This document shows positions 26,614 through 35,633 of a DNA stretch of 64,000 nt, in pieces. The notes below the pieces were generated by a model. That model ran no database searches and was not told the DNA's origin. It saw only the letters and a list, made by a program, of their open reading frames with translations. The stretch comes from Pseudarthrobacter enclensis (GTDB taxonomy: Bacteria > Actinomycetota > Actinomycetes > Actinomycetales > Micrococcaceae). Made by a program: the position numbers and the translations under genes. The DNA lies in assembly GCF_030811655.1 (NCBI RefSeq), contig NZ_JAUSRE010000008.1, positions 62,001 to 126,000 on the forward strand. Reading direction: 5' to 3'. Positions within the stretch are counted from its first letter, which is position 1. Every line of letters starts with the position of its first letter.

Positions 26614-27975
26614 ATGTCAGTGTCGACATCGGTGCCAGCACACCCAAAGAACAACGCCAAGATCGCAGCCGTCTCCGGATTCGTGGGCAGCGCGCTCGAA
26701 TACTACGACTTTTTCATTTTCGGCTCGGCCGCAGCCCTGATCTTCGGAAAGCTCTTCTTCGCGCCCGGCCCGTCCGCCATGCTGATGTCCTTCGCCACGG
26801 TCGGTGTAGCGTACGTCGCCCGCCCGCTGGGCGCCGTCATCTGCGGGCACCTGGGCGACAAGTTCGGCCGCAAGAAGGTCCTCCTGCTCACGCTCCTGCT
26901 GATGGGAGCCTCCACCTTCCTGATCGGCTGCCTGCCCACCTACAACCAGATCGGCATGACGGCGCCAGTCCTCATCGTGGCGCTGCGGCTCCTCCAGGGG
27001 CTCTCCGCCGGCGGCGAATCGCCGGGCTCAAGCTCCCTGACCCTCGAGCACGCCCCCGACAGGAAACGCGCCTTCTACACCAGCTGGACCATGAGCGGGA
27101 TCATGTTCGGCATCGTGCTCTCCACCCTTGTCTTCATCCCCGTGGCCTCCATGCCCGAGGACCAGCTCCTGGCCTGGGGCTGGCGCATCCCGTTCCTGGC
27201 CAGCGCCGTGGTCACCGTGATCGCGTTCGTGCTCCGCAGGCTCCTCGAAGAGCCCGCGGTGTTCAAGGAAGTCAAGGCCCACGATGAAGTGGTCAAGGTA
27301 CCGCTGGTCACGCTCTTCCGGCACCACTGGGTAACTGTCCTCCGCGTCACCGCAATGTCGCTGTTCACCATCATCAACACCATCATCAACGTCTTCGCCC
27401 TCAGCTACGCCACCTCCGTCGTCGGCGTGGAAAAGGGGCTGATGCTGACCGTGATCGCCGTGGCCAACCTCGCCGCCGTGGGCATCGGCCCGCTGGCGGG
27501 CATCCTTTCCGACCGGGTCGGCCGCAAGCCTGTCTTCGTGTCCGGACTGGTGCTGCAGATGGCCATGATCTTCGTCTTCTTCGCGGCGCTGACCGCCGCA
27601 AACGTACCCCTGATCTTCCTCACCGGAATCGTCCTGATCGGCCTTGCCTACACCGCAACCAACGCCATCTACCCCGCCTACTTCCCGGAGCAGTTCCCGG
27701 TGAAGGTCCGCTACTCCGGAATGGCCGTGAGCCTGATGTTCGGCCTCCTCCTGGCGGGCTTCGCCCCCGTGATCTCCGAACTGCTGATCGGCGGCGACAA
27801 GGCCAACTGGGTTCCGGTCGCCATCTTCGCCGCGGCAGCCTGCGCCGTCTCCGCGATCGCGGCGCTCACCGCGCCCGAGACGGCCAGGACTCCCACGCCG
27901 CTGCTGGGACTGAAAGCGGCCGGCGCCCGGCACCACGCGCCGTCGGCCCTGGCAGCAGACAAGGTCCAGGCGTGA
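26614..27975 (+). CDS. MHS-family proton symporter, shikimate-transporter-like
   Basis: A 453-residue major facilitator. I chose ATG 26614 for its AAGGGAAG ribosome site. Twelve hydrophobic spans are evident. The family marks are GFVGSALEYYDFFIFG in helix 1 and the loop GHLGDKFGRKKVLL. MHS transporters import organic acids such as citrate, proline betaine, benzoate-like acids, and shikimate (ShiA). Its stop overlaps the start of a QsuD-like shikimate dehydrogenase, so a quinate- or shikimate-like acid is the likeliest cargo (inference from context). Confidence 0.88.
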   Translation: MSVSTSVPAHPKNNAKIAAVSGFVGSALEYYDFFIFGSAAALIFGKLFFAPGPSAMLMSFATVGVAYVARPLGAVICGHLGDKFGRKKVLLLTLLLMGASTFLIGCLPTYNQIGMTAPVLIVALRLLQGLSAGGESPGSSSLTLEHAPDRKRAFYTSWTMSGIMFGIVLSTLVFIPVASMPEDQLLAWGWRIPFLASAVVTVIAFVLRRLLEEPAVFKEVKAHDEVVKVPLVTLFRHHWVTVLRVTAMSLFTIINTIINVFALSYATSVVGVEKGLMLTVIAVANLAAVGIGPLAGILSDRVGRKPVFVSGLVLQMAMIFVFFAALTAANVPLIFLTGIVLIGLAYTATNAIYPAYFPEQFPVKVRYSGMAVSLMFGLLLAGFAPVISELLIGGDKANWVPVAIFAAAACAVSAIAALTAPETARTPTPLLGLKAAGARHHAPSALAADKVQA

Positions 27976-28916
27976 TGCTGCAAGCCCTGGCGGGTCCGCA
28001 GCCGCTCCAGCCGCGCACACCCGACGTCCACCACCGGTTCGTCGTGGGGCTGCTGGGTTCCGGCATCGCCGGCTCACTCACCCCCGGCCTGCATGAAGCG
28101 GAAGCGGACAGGCTGGGCGTGGCCTACACCTACCGCATCATCGACCTGGACGCCCTGGGCGGCCAGCCCGGACGGTCCGCGGAGCTGGTCAGGAGCGCAG
28201 CGGAGCTCGGATACGACGGGCTCAACGTCACCCACCCGAGCAAGCAGCTGGTGCAGGACGGCCTGGACGAGCTCTCGCCCGATGCCCGCATCCTCGGCGC
28301 CGTGAACACCATCACCTTTCACGGCGGCAGGGCAGTGGGCCACAATACGGACCACACCGGCTTCATCGGCGGCTTTCGCGCCGGCCTCCACTCGGCGCCC
28401 ATCAACTCCGTCGTGCAGGTCGGCGCCGGGGGTGCCGGGGCGGCCGTGGCCTACGCCCTCCTCAACGCCGGTGCCGGCCACCTGGTGATCGCGGACATCG
28501 AAGCTGACCGGGCCGAAAGCCTCGCCGCCCGGCTGGCGCCCCACTTTCCCAACAGCGAGGTGGTGGCTGCCCGCACCGATGCCATCGCCGGAACCATCCG
28601 TACCGCGGACGGCCTGGTCAACACCACGCCCATCGGCATGACCGGCCATCCCGGAACCCCGGTGGATCCCCACCTGCTGCACCCGGGGCTCTGGGTGGCG
28701 GACGTCATCTACCGTCCGCTCGAGACCGCGCTGGTCACGGCCGCCCGGGAGAAGGGCTGCGCGGTCCTGGACGGCGGACGGATGGTGGTGGGGCAGGCCG
28801 CCGCCGCATTCGAACTCTTCACGGGCATCCCCGCGGACCCGGACCACATGCTGGCCGCGTTCCACCGGGCAGTCTCCGCCTCCCACTCCGACCAGAAAGA
28901 TGGCAGTCGCCGATGA
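27975..28916 (+). CDS. quinate/shikimate dehydrogenase, QsuD-like
   Basis: A 313-residue member of the shikimate dehydrogenase family, starting at the ATG that shares a base with the symporter stop (a GTG three bases earlier is possible). It resembles Corynebacterium QsuD along its length, as I recall that sequence: GLLGSGIAGSLTP, HEAEA, LGYDGLNVTHPSKQ, LGAVNTI, GHNTDHTGF, SVVQVGAGGAG. Catalytic K90 and D126 and cofactor glycines at 150-155 are intact. Acidic residues after the second strand (IADIEADR) favour NAD over NADP, as expected for catabolism rather than aromatic synthesis. It would oxidise quinate or shikimate to the 3-dehydro acid. Confidence 0.87.
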   Translation: MLQALAGPQPLQPRTPDVHHRFVVGLLGSGIAGSLTPGLHEAEADRLGVAYTYRIIDLDALGGQPGRSAELVRSAAELGYDGLNVTHPSKQLVQDGLDELSPDARILGAVNTITFHGGRAVGHNTDHTGFIGGFRAGLHSAPINSVVQVGAGGAGAAVAYALLNAGAGHLVIADIEADRAESLAARLAPHFPNSEVVAARTDAIAGTIRTADGLVNTTPIGMTGHPGTPVDPHLLHPGLWVADVIYRPLETALVTAAREKGCAVLDGGRMVVGQAAAAFELFTGIPADPDHMLAAFHRAVSASHSDQKDGSRR

Positions 28917-30037
28917 CCACCCCCTCACCCGCCACCCCCCGCCCGCTGCGCGTTGGAATCGCAGGATGCGGAGCGATCTCCCACAACCACCTGACCGCTT
29001 TCCGTTCCCTCGACGGCGTCGAGGTCGTTGGCGTCTGCGACATCGACCCCCACCGTGCGGAGGCCACGGCACGGGAGTGGGGGATTCGCCACGCCGCCGG
29101 CACCGTGGATGCGCTCCTGGCACTGGATCTGGATATCGTCTCCGTCTGCACGCCGCACCCCACCCATGAAGAGGTGGTGCTGCAGGCGGCCGCAGCGGGA
29201 GTGCACGTGCTCTGCGAGAAGCCGATCGCCGTCGAACTGGCGTCGGCGGAGCGCATGGTGCAGGCCTGCGATGAAGCGGGAGTAAAGCTGGGTGTCCTCT
29301 TCCAGCGGCGGTTCTGGCCGGCAGCCCAGCGTATCCGCGCCGCAATCGACGACGGGACCCTGGGCCGGCCCATCCTGGGCCAGTGCTCGGTGATGCTGCA
29401 CCGCGACCCGGAGTACTACTCCCGGGACGCCTGGCGCGGGACCTGGGCGAACGACGGCGGCGGGGTCCTGATGACCCAGGCCATCCATTACATCGACCTG
29501 CTGCAGTGGTTCATGGGCGATGTTGCCGAGGTGTACGGCAGGATCAACACCTACAAACACGGTGAGCACATCGAGGTGGAGGATTCGGCGACGGCCGTCA
29601 TCACCTTCACCTCCGGCGCCATGGCCACGCTGGAAGCGTCGACGGCGGTGTCCCCAAGCCTGGGCGTGCAGGTCCGCATCACGGGGGAGACGGGTGCCTC
29701 CGCGTCGCTGACCGAGTTCCCGGAAGGCAGCGACGGCCGCGTGGACCTGTGGGCGGTATCCGGGAAGGTCAGCACCGAGCCGGCCCACCCCGGGGACGCT
29801 GAACCCAACGTCCCCCTGGCGACCATCAACGGCCAGCTCATCCCGCACCACACCACCCAGGTCCGCGACTTTGTCCGGGCCCTGGGCGACGGCGGCGAAC
29901 CGACCATTACCGGCCGCGATGCCACCAAGGCGCTGCGGATCCTGCTGGCGGTCTACGAATCATCCCGGACAGGCAGCCCGGTCCGCTTCACCCCGCTGTC
30001 TGAAAGCGCACAACCCCTGGCACAGGTTGGGGGCTAA
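28913..30037 (+). CDS. Gfo/Idh/MocA-family oxidoreductase in quinate-like operon
   Basis: A 374-residue NAD(P)-dependent oxidoreductase overlapping the QsuD-like gene by four bases. Rossmann motif GIAGCGAISHNHL is at about 12-24 and LCEKPIAVEL near 97-106. The substrate domain has VLMTQAIHYIDLLQWF. Such enzymes usually oxidise or reduce ring or sugar hydroxyls, so it may act at a different ring position from the QsuD-like enzyme. Confidence 0.88.
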   Translation: MTTPSPATPRPLRVGIAGCGAISHNHLTAFRSLDGVEVVGVCDIDPHRAEATAREWGIRHAAGTVDALLALDLDIVSVCTPHPTHEEVVLQAAAAGVHVLCEKPIAVELASAERMVQACDEAGVKLGVLFQRRFWPAAQRIRAAIDDGTLGRPILGQCSVMLHRDPEYYSRDAWRGTWANDGGGVLMTQAIHYIDLLQWFMGDVAEVYGRINTYKHGEHIEVEDSATAVITFTSGAMATLEASTAVSPSLGVQVRITGETGASASLTEFPEGSDGRVDLWAVSGKVSTEPAHPGDAEPNVPLATINGQLIPHHTTQVRDFVRALGDGGEPTITGRDATKALRILLAVYESSRTGSPVRFTPLSESAQPLAQVGG

Positions 30038-30046
30038 GGAAGAGCA

Positions 30047-32131
30047 ATGGAACAGAACACGCGCTACGCCGCCCGCCCCCTGACTCTGGGCCGCAACGGC
30101 CGCACCCCCAAGACCCTCCGCAACCGGCTTGCCTCCGCTCCGATGGAACGCAACTACGGCACCACGGACGGGCGCATCACCGAGCAGTACATCGACTACC
30201 TCGTGACCCGGGCCAAAGCCGGCCTGGGCATGGTCACCACGGAAGCCACCTATGTCCGTGCCGACGGCAAGGGCCGCACCCACCAGCTGGGCCTGCACAC
30301 TGACGCCATGATCCCGGGCCTGCGGAAACTCACGGACGCGCTGCACGCGGAAGGCGCGCTGGCCGCCGTCGAACTCAACCATGGCGGCCGCACCGCGCAG
30401 GCCGCCGTGTCCGGGTTCAAGAACGTGGCGCCGTCGCCAGTACCGTGCGAGGTGGCAGGCGGCGAAGTTCCGCGCGAGCTCACCAGCGACGAGTGCGAAG
30501 GGCTCGTCGAAGCCTACGCCCAGGCTGCCCGTCGCGCGGTACAGGCCGGCTTCGACGTCATCAACCTCCACGGCGCCCACGGCTACCTGATCCACCAGTT
30601 CATGTCACCCATCTCCAACCACCGCACGGACCGGTTTGGCGCGCCCGAGTACTTCATGAACAGGGTCATCGACGCGGTCCGGGCCGCAGTTCCGGACACC
30701 ATCGTGGGCATGCGGGTCTCCGTGCTGGAGGGACCCGCCAACGGTATTTCCGCCGGAGGGCAGGTGGCCATCACCGCCAAGGCCCACCTGGACAAGCTGG
30801 ACTTCCTGGACATCTCGGCCGGCAGCTACGAAGCGGGTGAGTGGATCGTCCAGTCGGGGGAGTGGAAGCCCGGCATCCTCGCCGGCTACGCCCAGGCCTA
30901 CCGCCAGTTCGGAATCCCCCTGGGGATGGCCGGCCGGCTCAACTCACCGGCCATCATCGAAGAAGTCCTCGCCGCCGGGACCTGCGATTTCGTCAGCCTC
31001 GCCCGTGCCATCCACGCCGACCCGGCCTTTGTGGGCGGTGTCCTCCGCGGCGACCGCTACCGCCCCTGCATCGCCTGCAACGTCTGCATCGACAACCTCG
31101 GCCTCGGCCAGGTGACCTGCACCGTCAACCCTGCCGTGGGCCGCTCCCGCGTCCCGGTCCCGACGCCGGCCGTCCGCGAGGGCGCCCGCGTGGCGGTTGT
31201 GGGCGCCGGCCCCGCCGGCCTCACCGCCGCCCGGGAACTCGCCGAAGCAGGGGCGAAAGTGACAGTGTTCGACGACGGCGGGCGGCCGGGCGGCCAGTTC
31301 GCCTTCGCGGAGCGGATGAAGTCCACGCCCGACTTCCACCGCTTCACCGACTGGTCGACCGCAGAAAACGCCCGGCTGGGTATCGACCTTAAGCTGGGAT
31401 CGCACGTGGATACCACCCGCCTGGACGCCCTGGTCCGCGAGACCGCGGCAGACGCCGTCGTGCTTGCCACCGGTGGTCTCCGGCCCGGCGCCGGCTTCCT
31501 TGGCGCAGACTCCGCGGACGTCCTGGACATCCGGGACTGGCTGGCCGGCCATCCGGAAGTGCTCGCCGAACCGGTGGACCGCGCCGCCATGCCCGAGGCC
31601 GTGACAATCTGGGGCGCCGATTCCGTTGCCATGAGCGTTGCCGACACCCTGGCCGCCAGGGGAACGGCGGTCCTGCTGGTCGGGCCGCAAGACGGGATCG
31701 CCCCGGAATCCGGCCGCAGGGCCAAGATCCTGGCCGTTCCCCGGCTCCAGGCCAACCCCATGGTCCGGATCCGGCTGGACACCGTCATCGAGGAGTACGA
31801 CGGAACACGGGTCCGGGTGTCCGGCCCGGGTTGCCCGCCCGAGGGGGAATGGCTGGACGCGCCGGGACCGCTGCTGGTCTCGCGCTCCGTGGTTCCGCTT
31901 GACGGCTCCGTCGCAGCCGAGGCCCGCGACGCGGAACTGAGCCTGATGGCCGGAGTGCCCGTGACCCTGGCCGGAACCGTGGTGGACCAGACGCCGGCCA
32001 TCGCCTCCAACGCGGTCAAGAGCGGCTACGACGCAGCGCAAAGGATCGCCGCCCGCCTGGCCATCGGCTCAATGGACATCACGGACTCGATGAACAGCAC
32101 GGACTACAGCTTGAATGGAGCACCCCGATGA
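30047..32131 (+). CDS. old-yellow-enzyme / FeS flavoprotein reductase (2,4-dienoyl-CoA-reductase type)
   Basis: A 694-residue two-part enzyme. Residues 1-360 are an FMN TIM barrel (GLGMVTTEATYV, AVELNHGGRT, LHGAHGYLIHQF). A 4Fe-4S cluster motif CIACNVCIDN with a fourth Cys (VTCTVNP) lies near 341-360. A C-terminal FAD/NAD domain starts with VAVVGAGPAGLTAARELAEA. This is the architecture of 2,4-dienoyl-CoA reductase, trimethylamine dehydrogenase and cyclohexenone-type reductases. In this operon it could reduce or isomerise a ring enone. The start follows a GGAAGAGCA ribosome site. Confidence 0.88.
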   Translation: MEQNTRYAARPLTLGRNGRTPKTLRNRLASAPMERNYGTTDGRITEQYIDYLVTRAKAGLGMVTTEATYVRADGKGRTHQLGLHTDAMIPGLRKLTDALHAEGALAAVELNHGGRTAQAAVSGFKNVAPSPVPCEVAGGEVPRELTSDECEGLVEAYAQAARRAVQAGFDVINLHGAHGYLIHQFMSPISNHRTDRFGAPEYFMNRVIDAVRAAVPDTIVGMRVSVLEGPANGISAGGQVAITAKAHLDKLDFLDISAGSYEAGEWIVQSGEWKPGILAGYAQAYRQFGIPLGMAGRLNSPAIIEEVLAAGTCDFVSLARAIHADPAFVGGVLRGDRYRPCIACNVCIDNLGLGQVTCTVNPAVGRSRVPVPTPAVREGARVAVVGAGPAGLTAARELAEAGAKVTVFDDGGRPGGQFAFAERMKSTPDFHRFTDWSTAENARLGIDLKLGSHVDTTRLDALVRETAADAVVLATGGLRPGAGFLGADSADVLDIRDWLAGHPEVLAEPVDRAAMPEAVTIWGADSVAMSVADTLAARGTAVLLVGPQDGIAPESGRRAKILAVPRLQANPMVRIRLDTVIEEYDGTRVRVSGPGCPPEGEWLDAPGPLLVSRSVVPLDGSVAAEARDAELSLMAGVPVTLAGTVVDQTPAIASNAVKSGYDAAQRIAARLAIGSMDITDSMNSTDYSLNGAPR

Positions 32132-32997
32132 CGCACACCCCGCCCCGGCCCGTCGGGCTGGCCCAACTCTCCCTGCTCAACACCGCGCCGCCGGACCTCG
32201 TTGGCATCGCCGCCCAGGCGGGATTCGACTTCGTTGGCGTGCGGGTCCGCCCGGTAACGCCCACGGAACGGCCCTATGACCTGCAGCCGGGCTCGCCGAT
32301 GCTGAAAGAGACCCTGGCGCGCATGCAGGACACCGGAGTCATCGTACGGGACATCGAATTCCTGCTGCTGGACGGCAGCGACCAGCGCGACGCCTGGCTG
32401 CGGATGATGGAAGCCGGCCAGGCACTGGGCGCCAGCTCCATCACTGTGGCAGGAGGGGACCCCGACGCCGGGCGGCTGCTCACCACGTTGTCGACCATGA
32501 CCGAGGACGGCCGCGATTTTGGCATCACCCCCACGCTGGAGGCCATCTCGTACCAGCCGGTTGCCTCCATTGCCCAGGCAGCCGATCTCGCCCGCCGCGC
32601 CGGCTGCAACATCGTGGTGGACACGCTGCACTTCAACCGCTTCGTGGGTGCCGGCGCCGAGGGCCAGTGGGATGCGCTGCGCGCCCACGCAGCCCTTGTG
32701 CCGTTGCTTCAACTGTGTGACGGCCCGGTGGCCCGGCCGGCCAGCCGGGACGCGCTCATCACCGAATCCCGGTCGGAACGGGAGGTCCCGGGCGAGGGCG
32801 GGTTTGATCTTGCCGGGGTGGTGGGGGCACTTTCGGCTGGCCTTCCAGTCAGTGCGGAGGCGCCGTCGGACCGGCGCGCCGCTGAACTGGGTGAGCTGGG
32901 GTGGGCGCGGCGGCTCAAGGCCGGCGTGGATGCGGTGCTGGCGAAAGCCGACGCGCTGCGCGAATCAGGGACGCCCACGAAGGCGGGTGTGCAATGA
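32128..32997 (+). CDS. TIM-barrel isomerase/dehydratase, possibly dehydroshikimate-dehydratase-like
   Basis: A 289-residue xylose-isomerase-like TIM barrel. Candidate metal ligands are the Glu of TLEAISYQ, Asp and His of VDTLHFNR, Gln of LLQLCDGP and Glu of VSAEAPSDRR. This arrangement is shared by sugar epimerases and by 3-dehydroshikimate dehydratases (AsbF, QsuB N-terminal half). Given a QsuD-like enzyme two genes away, conversion of a 3-dehydro acid is plausible, but sequence alone does not settle it. It overlaps both neighbours by four bases. Confidence 0.75.
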   Translation: MTHTPPRPVGLAQLSLLNTAPPDLVGIAAQAGFDFVGVRVRPVTPTERPYDLQPGSPMLKETLARMQDTGVIVRDIEFLLLDGSDQRDAWLRMMEAGQALGASSITVAGGDPDAGRLLTTLSTMTEDGRDFGITPTLEAISYQPVASIAQAADLARRAGCNIVVDTLHFNRFVGAGAEGQWDALRAHAALVPLLQLCDGPVARPASRDALITESRSEREVPGEGGFDLAGVVGALSAGLPVSAEAPSDRRAAELGELGWARRLKAGVDAVLAKADALRESGTPTKAGVQ

Positions 32998-33833
32998 GCA
33001 CCACCACCGCAGCCGGAACCTCCACCGAGCTGGTACAGGGCGTGCAGATCCCGATCATCGGCCTGGGGACCTGGCCGATGATGGGTGAGGATGCGTCCGC
33101 AGCCGTTTCGCAGGCCATCGCCAACGGCTACCGGCACATCGACACCGCCGAGAACTACGGCAACGAGGAAGCCGTGGGTGAAGGAATCCGCCGCAGCGGG
33201 ATTGACCGGGGCCAGCTGTTCCTCACCACCAAATTCAACACCCGGTGGCACAGCCGGACCGGCGTCCGGGAAGCGTTTGCGGGTTCAACCCGGCGGCTCG
33301 GCACGGACTACCTAGACCTGTTCCTGATCCACTGGCCCAACCCCGCCCAGGAACGGTTCGTGGAAGCCTGCGAGGGACTCCAGCAGCTGATGGATGACGG
33401 GTGCATCCGCGCATGGGGTGTCTCCAACTTCAAGCCCGCCCACCTGCAGCGCGTGCAGGCCGCGGGGCTGCGGGTACCCCTGAACCAGATACAGGTGGAC
33501 CCCGAACACGGCCAACCCACACAGCTTGGCTGGCACGCCGGGCAGGGGATCCTGACCGCTGCCTACAGCCCGCTGGGCCGCAACGGCACCTTCCTCAGCC
33601 ACCCGGCCATCAGTGGCCCGGCCACGGAGCTTGGGAAGACACCGGCCCAGATCGTCCTGCGGTGGCATGTCCAGCACGGCCGCGTCGCCATCCCCAAGTC
33701 GGCACACCGGGAACGCCAGCGCGAAAACCTGGACGTCTTCAATTTCACCCTGACGCAACCGCAGCTCGCCGCCATCGACGCCCTCGAAACCGGTGCGCCG
33801 CCGCGCCTCGACTCCGACACCTACTTCCACTAA
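32994..33833 (+). CDS. aldo/keto reductase
   Basis: A 279-residue NADPH-dependent aldo/keto reductase of the AKR5-like bacterial type. The catalytic set is present: Asp and Tyr in DTAENYGNE, Lys in TTKFNTRW and His in LFLIHWPNP. The cofactor site is seen in AIPKSAHRERQREN. It overlaps the TIM-barrel gene. It may reduce or oxidise a ketone of the pathway. Confidence 0.88.
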   Translation: MSTTTAAGTSTELVQGVQIPIIGLGTWPMMGEDASAAVSQAIANGYRHIDTAENYGNEEAVGEGIRRSGIDRGQLFLTTKFNTRWHSRTGVREAFAGSTRRLGTDYLDLFLIHWPNPAQERFVEACEGLQQLMDDGCIRAWGVSNFKPAHLQRVQAAGLRVPLNQIQVDPEHGQPTQLGWHAGQGILTAAYSPLGRNGTFLSHPAISGPATELGKTPAQIVLRWHVQHGRVAIPKSAHRERQRENLDVFNFTLTQPQLAAIDALETGAPPRLDSDTYFH

Positions 33834-33845
33834 GAAAGCTTTGGC

Positions 33846-35633
33846 ATGATGTCCCCTTCACAAACTCCTTCCCGGCTCCCGGACCTGGACTGCGACGTCC
33901 TGGTGATTGGTTCCGGAGCGGGCGGCCTGTCCGCCGCCGTGACCGCCGCCTACCACGGACTGAAAGTCGTCGTCGTCGAGAAAGCCGCCGTCTGCGGCGG
34001 TGCCACCTCCTGGTCCGGCGGCTGGGCCTGGACGCCCGGAAACCCGCTGGCCAAAGCCGCCGGCGTCAACGAAGACCGTGAACTGTTCCGGACCTATCTC
34101 CGCCACCGCCTCGGCCGGAACTACCAGGAAGACCGGGTGGACGCGTTCCTTGAAGCCGTTCCCCACATGGTGGGTTTCTTCCACAACAAGACCAGCCTGC
34201 AGTTCGTGCCGGGATCCAAGATCAAGGACATTTACGGTGACACCCCGGGGGCCGGAACCGGGCACCGCTCCGTGGGTCCAAAACCGATCAACGCACGCCG
34301 GATCAAGCCCGCGCTCCGGGCCAGGATGCGCCACCAGCTCTACGAAACCTCGTTCCTGGGCATGGGCATCATGGCGGGCCCTGACCTGGCCAAATTCCTC
34401 TCCGCCTCGCAGGGGGACATCCGGGGGATCTTCCACGCCGCGTGGCGGGTGGGATTCCATCTCCTGGACCTCCTTGCCCACCGGCGCAACATGCAGCTGG
34501 TCAACGGCACCGCGCTCACCGGTCGGCTGCTCAAATCGGCGGACGACCTGGGCGTGAACATCCGCGTCTCCACCCCGGCCCGGCACCTGCTGTCCGATGA
34601 GTCCGGGAAGGTGACGGGCGCCGTCGTAAGTTCCCCGCAAGGCGGACTCCGGATCACTGCCTCCCGCGGCGTCGTCCTGGCCGCCGGGGGCTTTCCCAAT
34701 GACGTTTCCCGTCGCAAAGCCCTTTTCCCCAAAACCCCGACCGGCCGGGAGCACTGGACCCTGGCGCCCAAGGAAACCACGGGGGACGGCATCACCATGG
34801 CCCAGGAGGTGGGCGCCCGCTTCGAGACCGGGCTGGCGTCCCCGGCCGCGTGGTGCCCGGTTTCATTGGTCCCGTACCGGAACGGACGCATCGGCACCTT
34901 CCCGCATATCATGGACCGGGCCAAGCCCGGCAGCATCGGGGTGCGGCGGGACGGCAAGCGGTTCGTCAACGAAGCCAACGGTTACTACGACTACGTGGAA
35001 GGCCTGCTGGCTGCCACCCCCGAGGGCGAACCCGCGGAAGCCTGGCAGATCGCCGACGCCGCGTTCGTGCGCAAGTACCCGCTGGGCATGGCCAAGCCGC
35101 TGCCGGTGCCGCTGTTCCCGTACCTGCGCAGCGGATACCTGAAGAAGGGCAAGACCATCGAAGAACTCGCCGTGGCCTGCGGCATCGACCCGCACGCCCT
35201 GGCCAGGACCGTTGCGGACTTCAACGACAACGCACGCAGGGGGATCGACCCCGACTTCAAACGCGGCGCCACCGAGTTCAACAAATACGGCGGTGACCCC
35301 GGGAACACCCCCAATCCCTCGCTGCGCCCCCTGGAAAAAGGGCCCTTCTACGCGGTGAAAATCGTCCCGGGATCCTTCGGAACCTTTGCGGGGCTGGCGG
35401 CCGATGCCCGGGCGCGCGTCCTGGATACTGACGGGCACCCCATTCAGGGCCTCTACGTGGCCGGCAATGACCAGGCCTCGGTCATGGGCGGACACTACCC
35501 GGCCGGCGGGATCAACCTTGGCCCTGCCCTGACGTTCGGCTACATCGCCGGTCGCGACCTTGCCCGTGCCACCCACTACGAGGACGACGGCGCGCCCGCG
35601 CAGAATCAGCCGCGTGCAACAATGGCGCCATGA
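33846..35633 (+). CDS. second FAD-dependent, ketosteroid-dehydrogenase-like flavoprotein
   Basis: A 595-residue FAD-binding-2 protein with N-terminal VLVIGSGAGGLSAAV, then CGGATSWSGGWAW and the C-terminal FAD closure GLYVAGNDQASVMGGHYP. It is paralogous to the flavoprotein at 21247 but diverged. In ketosteroid and cyclohexanecarboxylate pathways, enzymes of this type remove two hydrogens next to a ring ketone. Having one in each of two facing operons suggests two successive desaturations, possibly ending in an aromatic ring (inference). It overlaps the deaminase gene by four bases. Confidence 0.85.
   Translation: MMSPSQTPSRLPDLDCDVLVIGSGAGGLSAAVTAAYHGLKVVVVEKAAVCGGATSWSGGWAWTPGNPLAKAAGVNEDRELFRTYLRHRLGRNYQEDRVDAFLEAVPHMVGFFHNKTSLQFVPGSKIKDIYGDTPGAGTGHRSVGPKPINARRIKPALRARMRHQLYETSFLGMGIMAGPDLAKFLSASQGDIRGIFHAAWRVGFHLLDLLAHRRNMQLVNGTALTGRLLKSADDLGVNIRVSTPARHLLSDESGKVTGAVVSSPQGGLRITASRGVVLAAGGFPNDVSRRKALFPKTPTGREHWTLAPKETTGDGITMAQEVGARFETGLASPAAWCPVSLVPYRNGRIGTFPHIMDRAKPGSIGVRRDGKRFVNEANGYYDYVEGLLAATPEGEPAEAWQIADAAFVRKYPLGMAKPLPVPLFPYLRSGYLKKGKTIEELAVACGIDPHALARTVADFNDNARRGIDPDFKRGATEFNKYGGDPGNTPNPSLRPLEKGPFYAVKIVPGSFGTFAGLAADARARVLDTDGHPIQGLYVAGNDQASVMGGHYPAGGINLGPALTFGYIAGRDLARATHYEDDGAPAQNQPRATMAP

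Noticed and set aside
27028..28077. A long reading frame antisense to the MHS symporter
   Set aside because: Its Gly/Asp/His-rich sequence is the usual shadow of a GC-rich gene. The symporter on the plus strand has clear membrane helices and family motifs.
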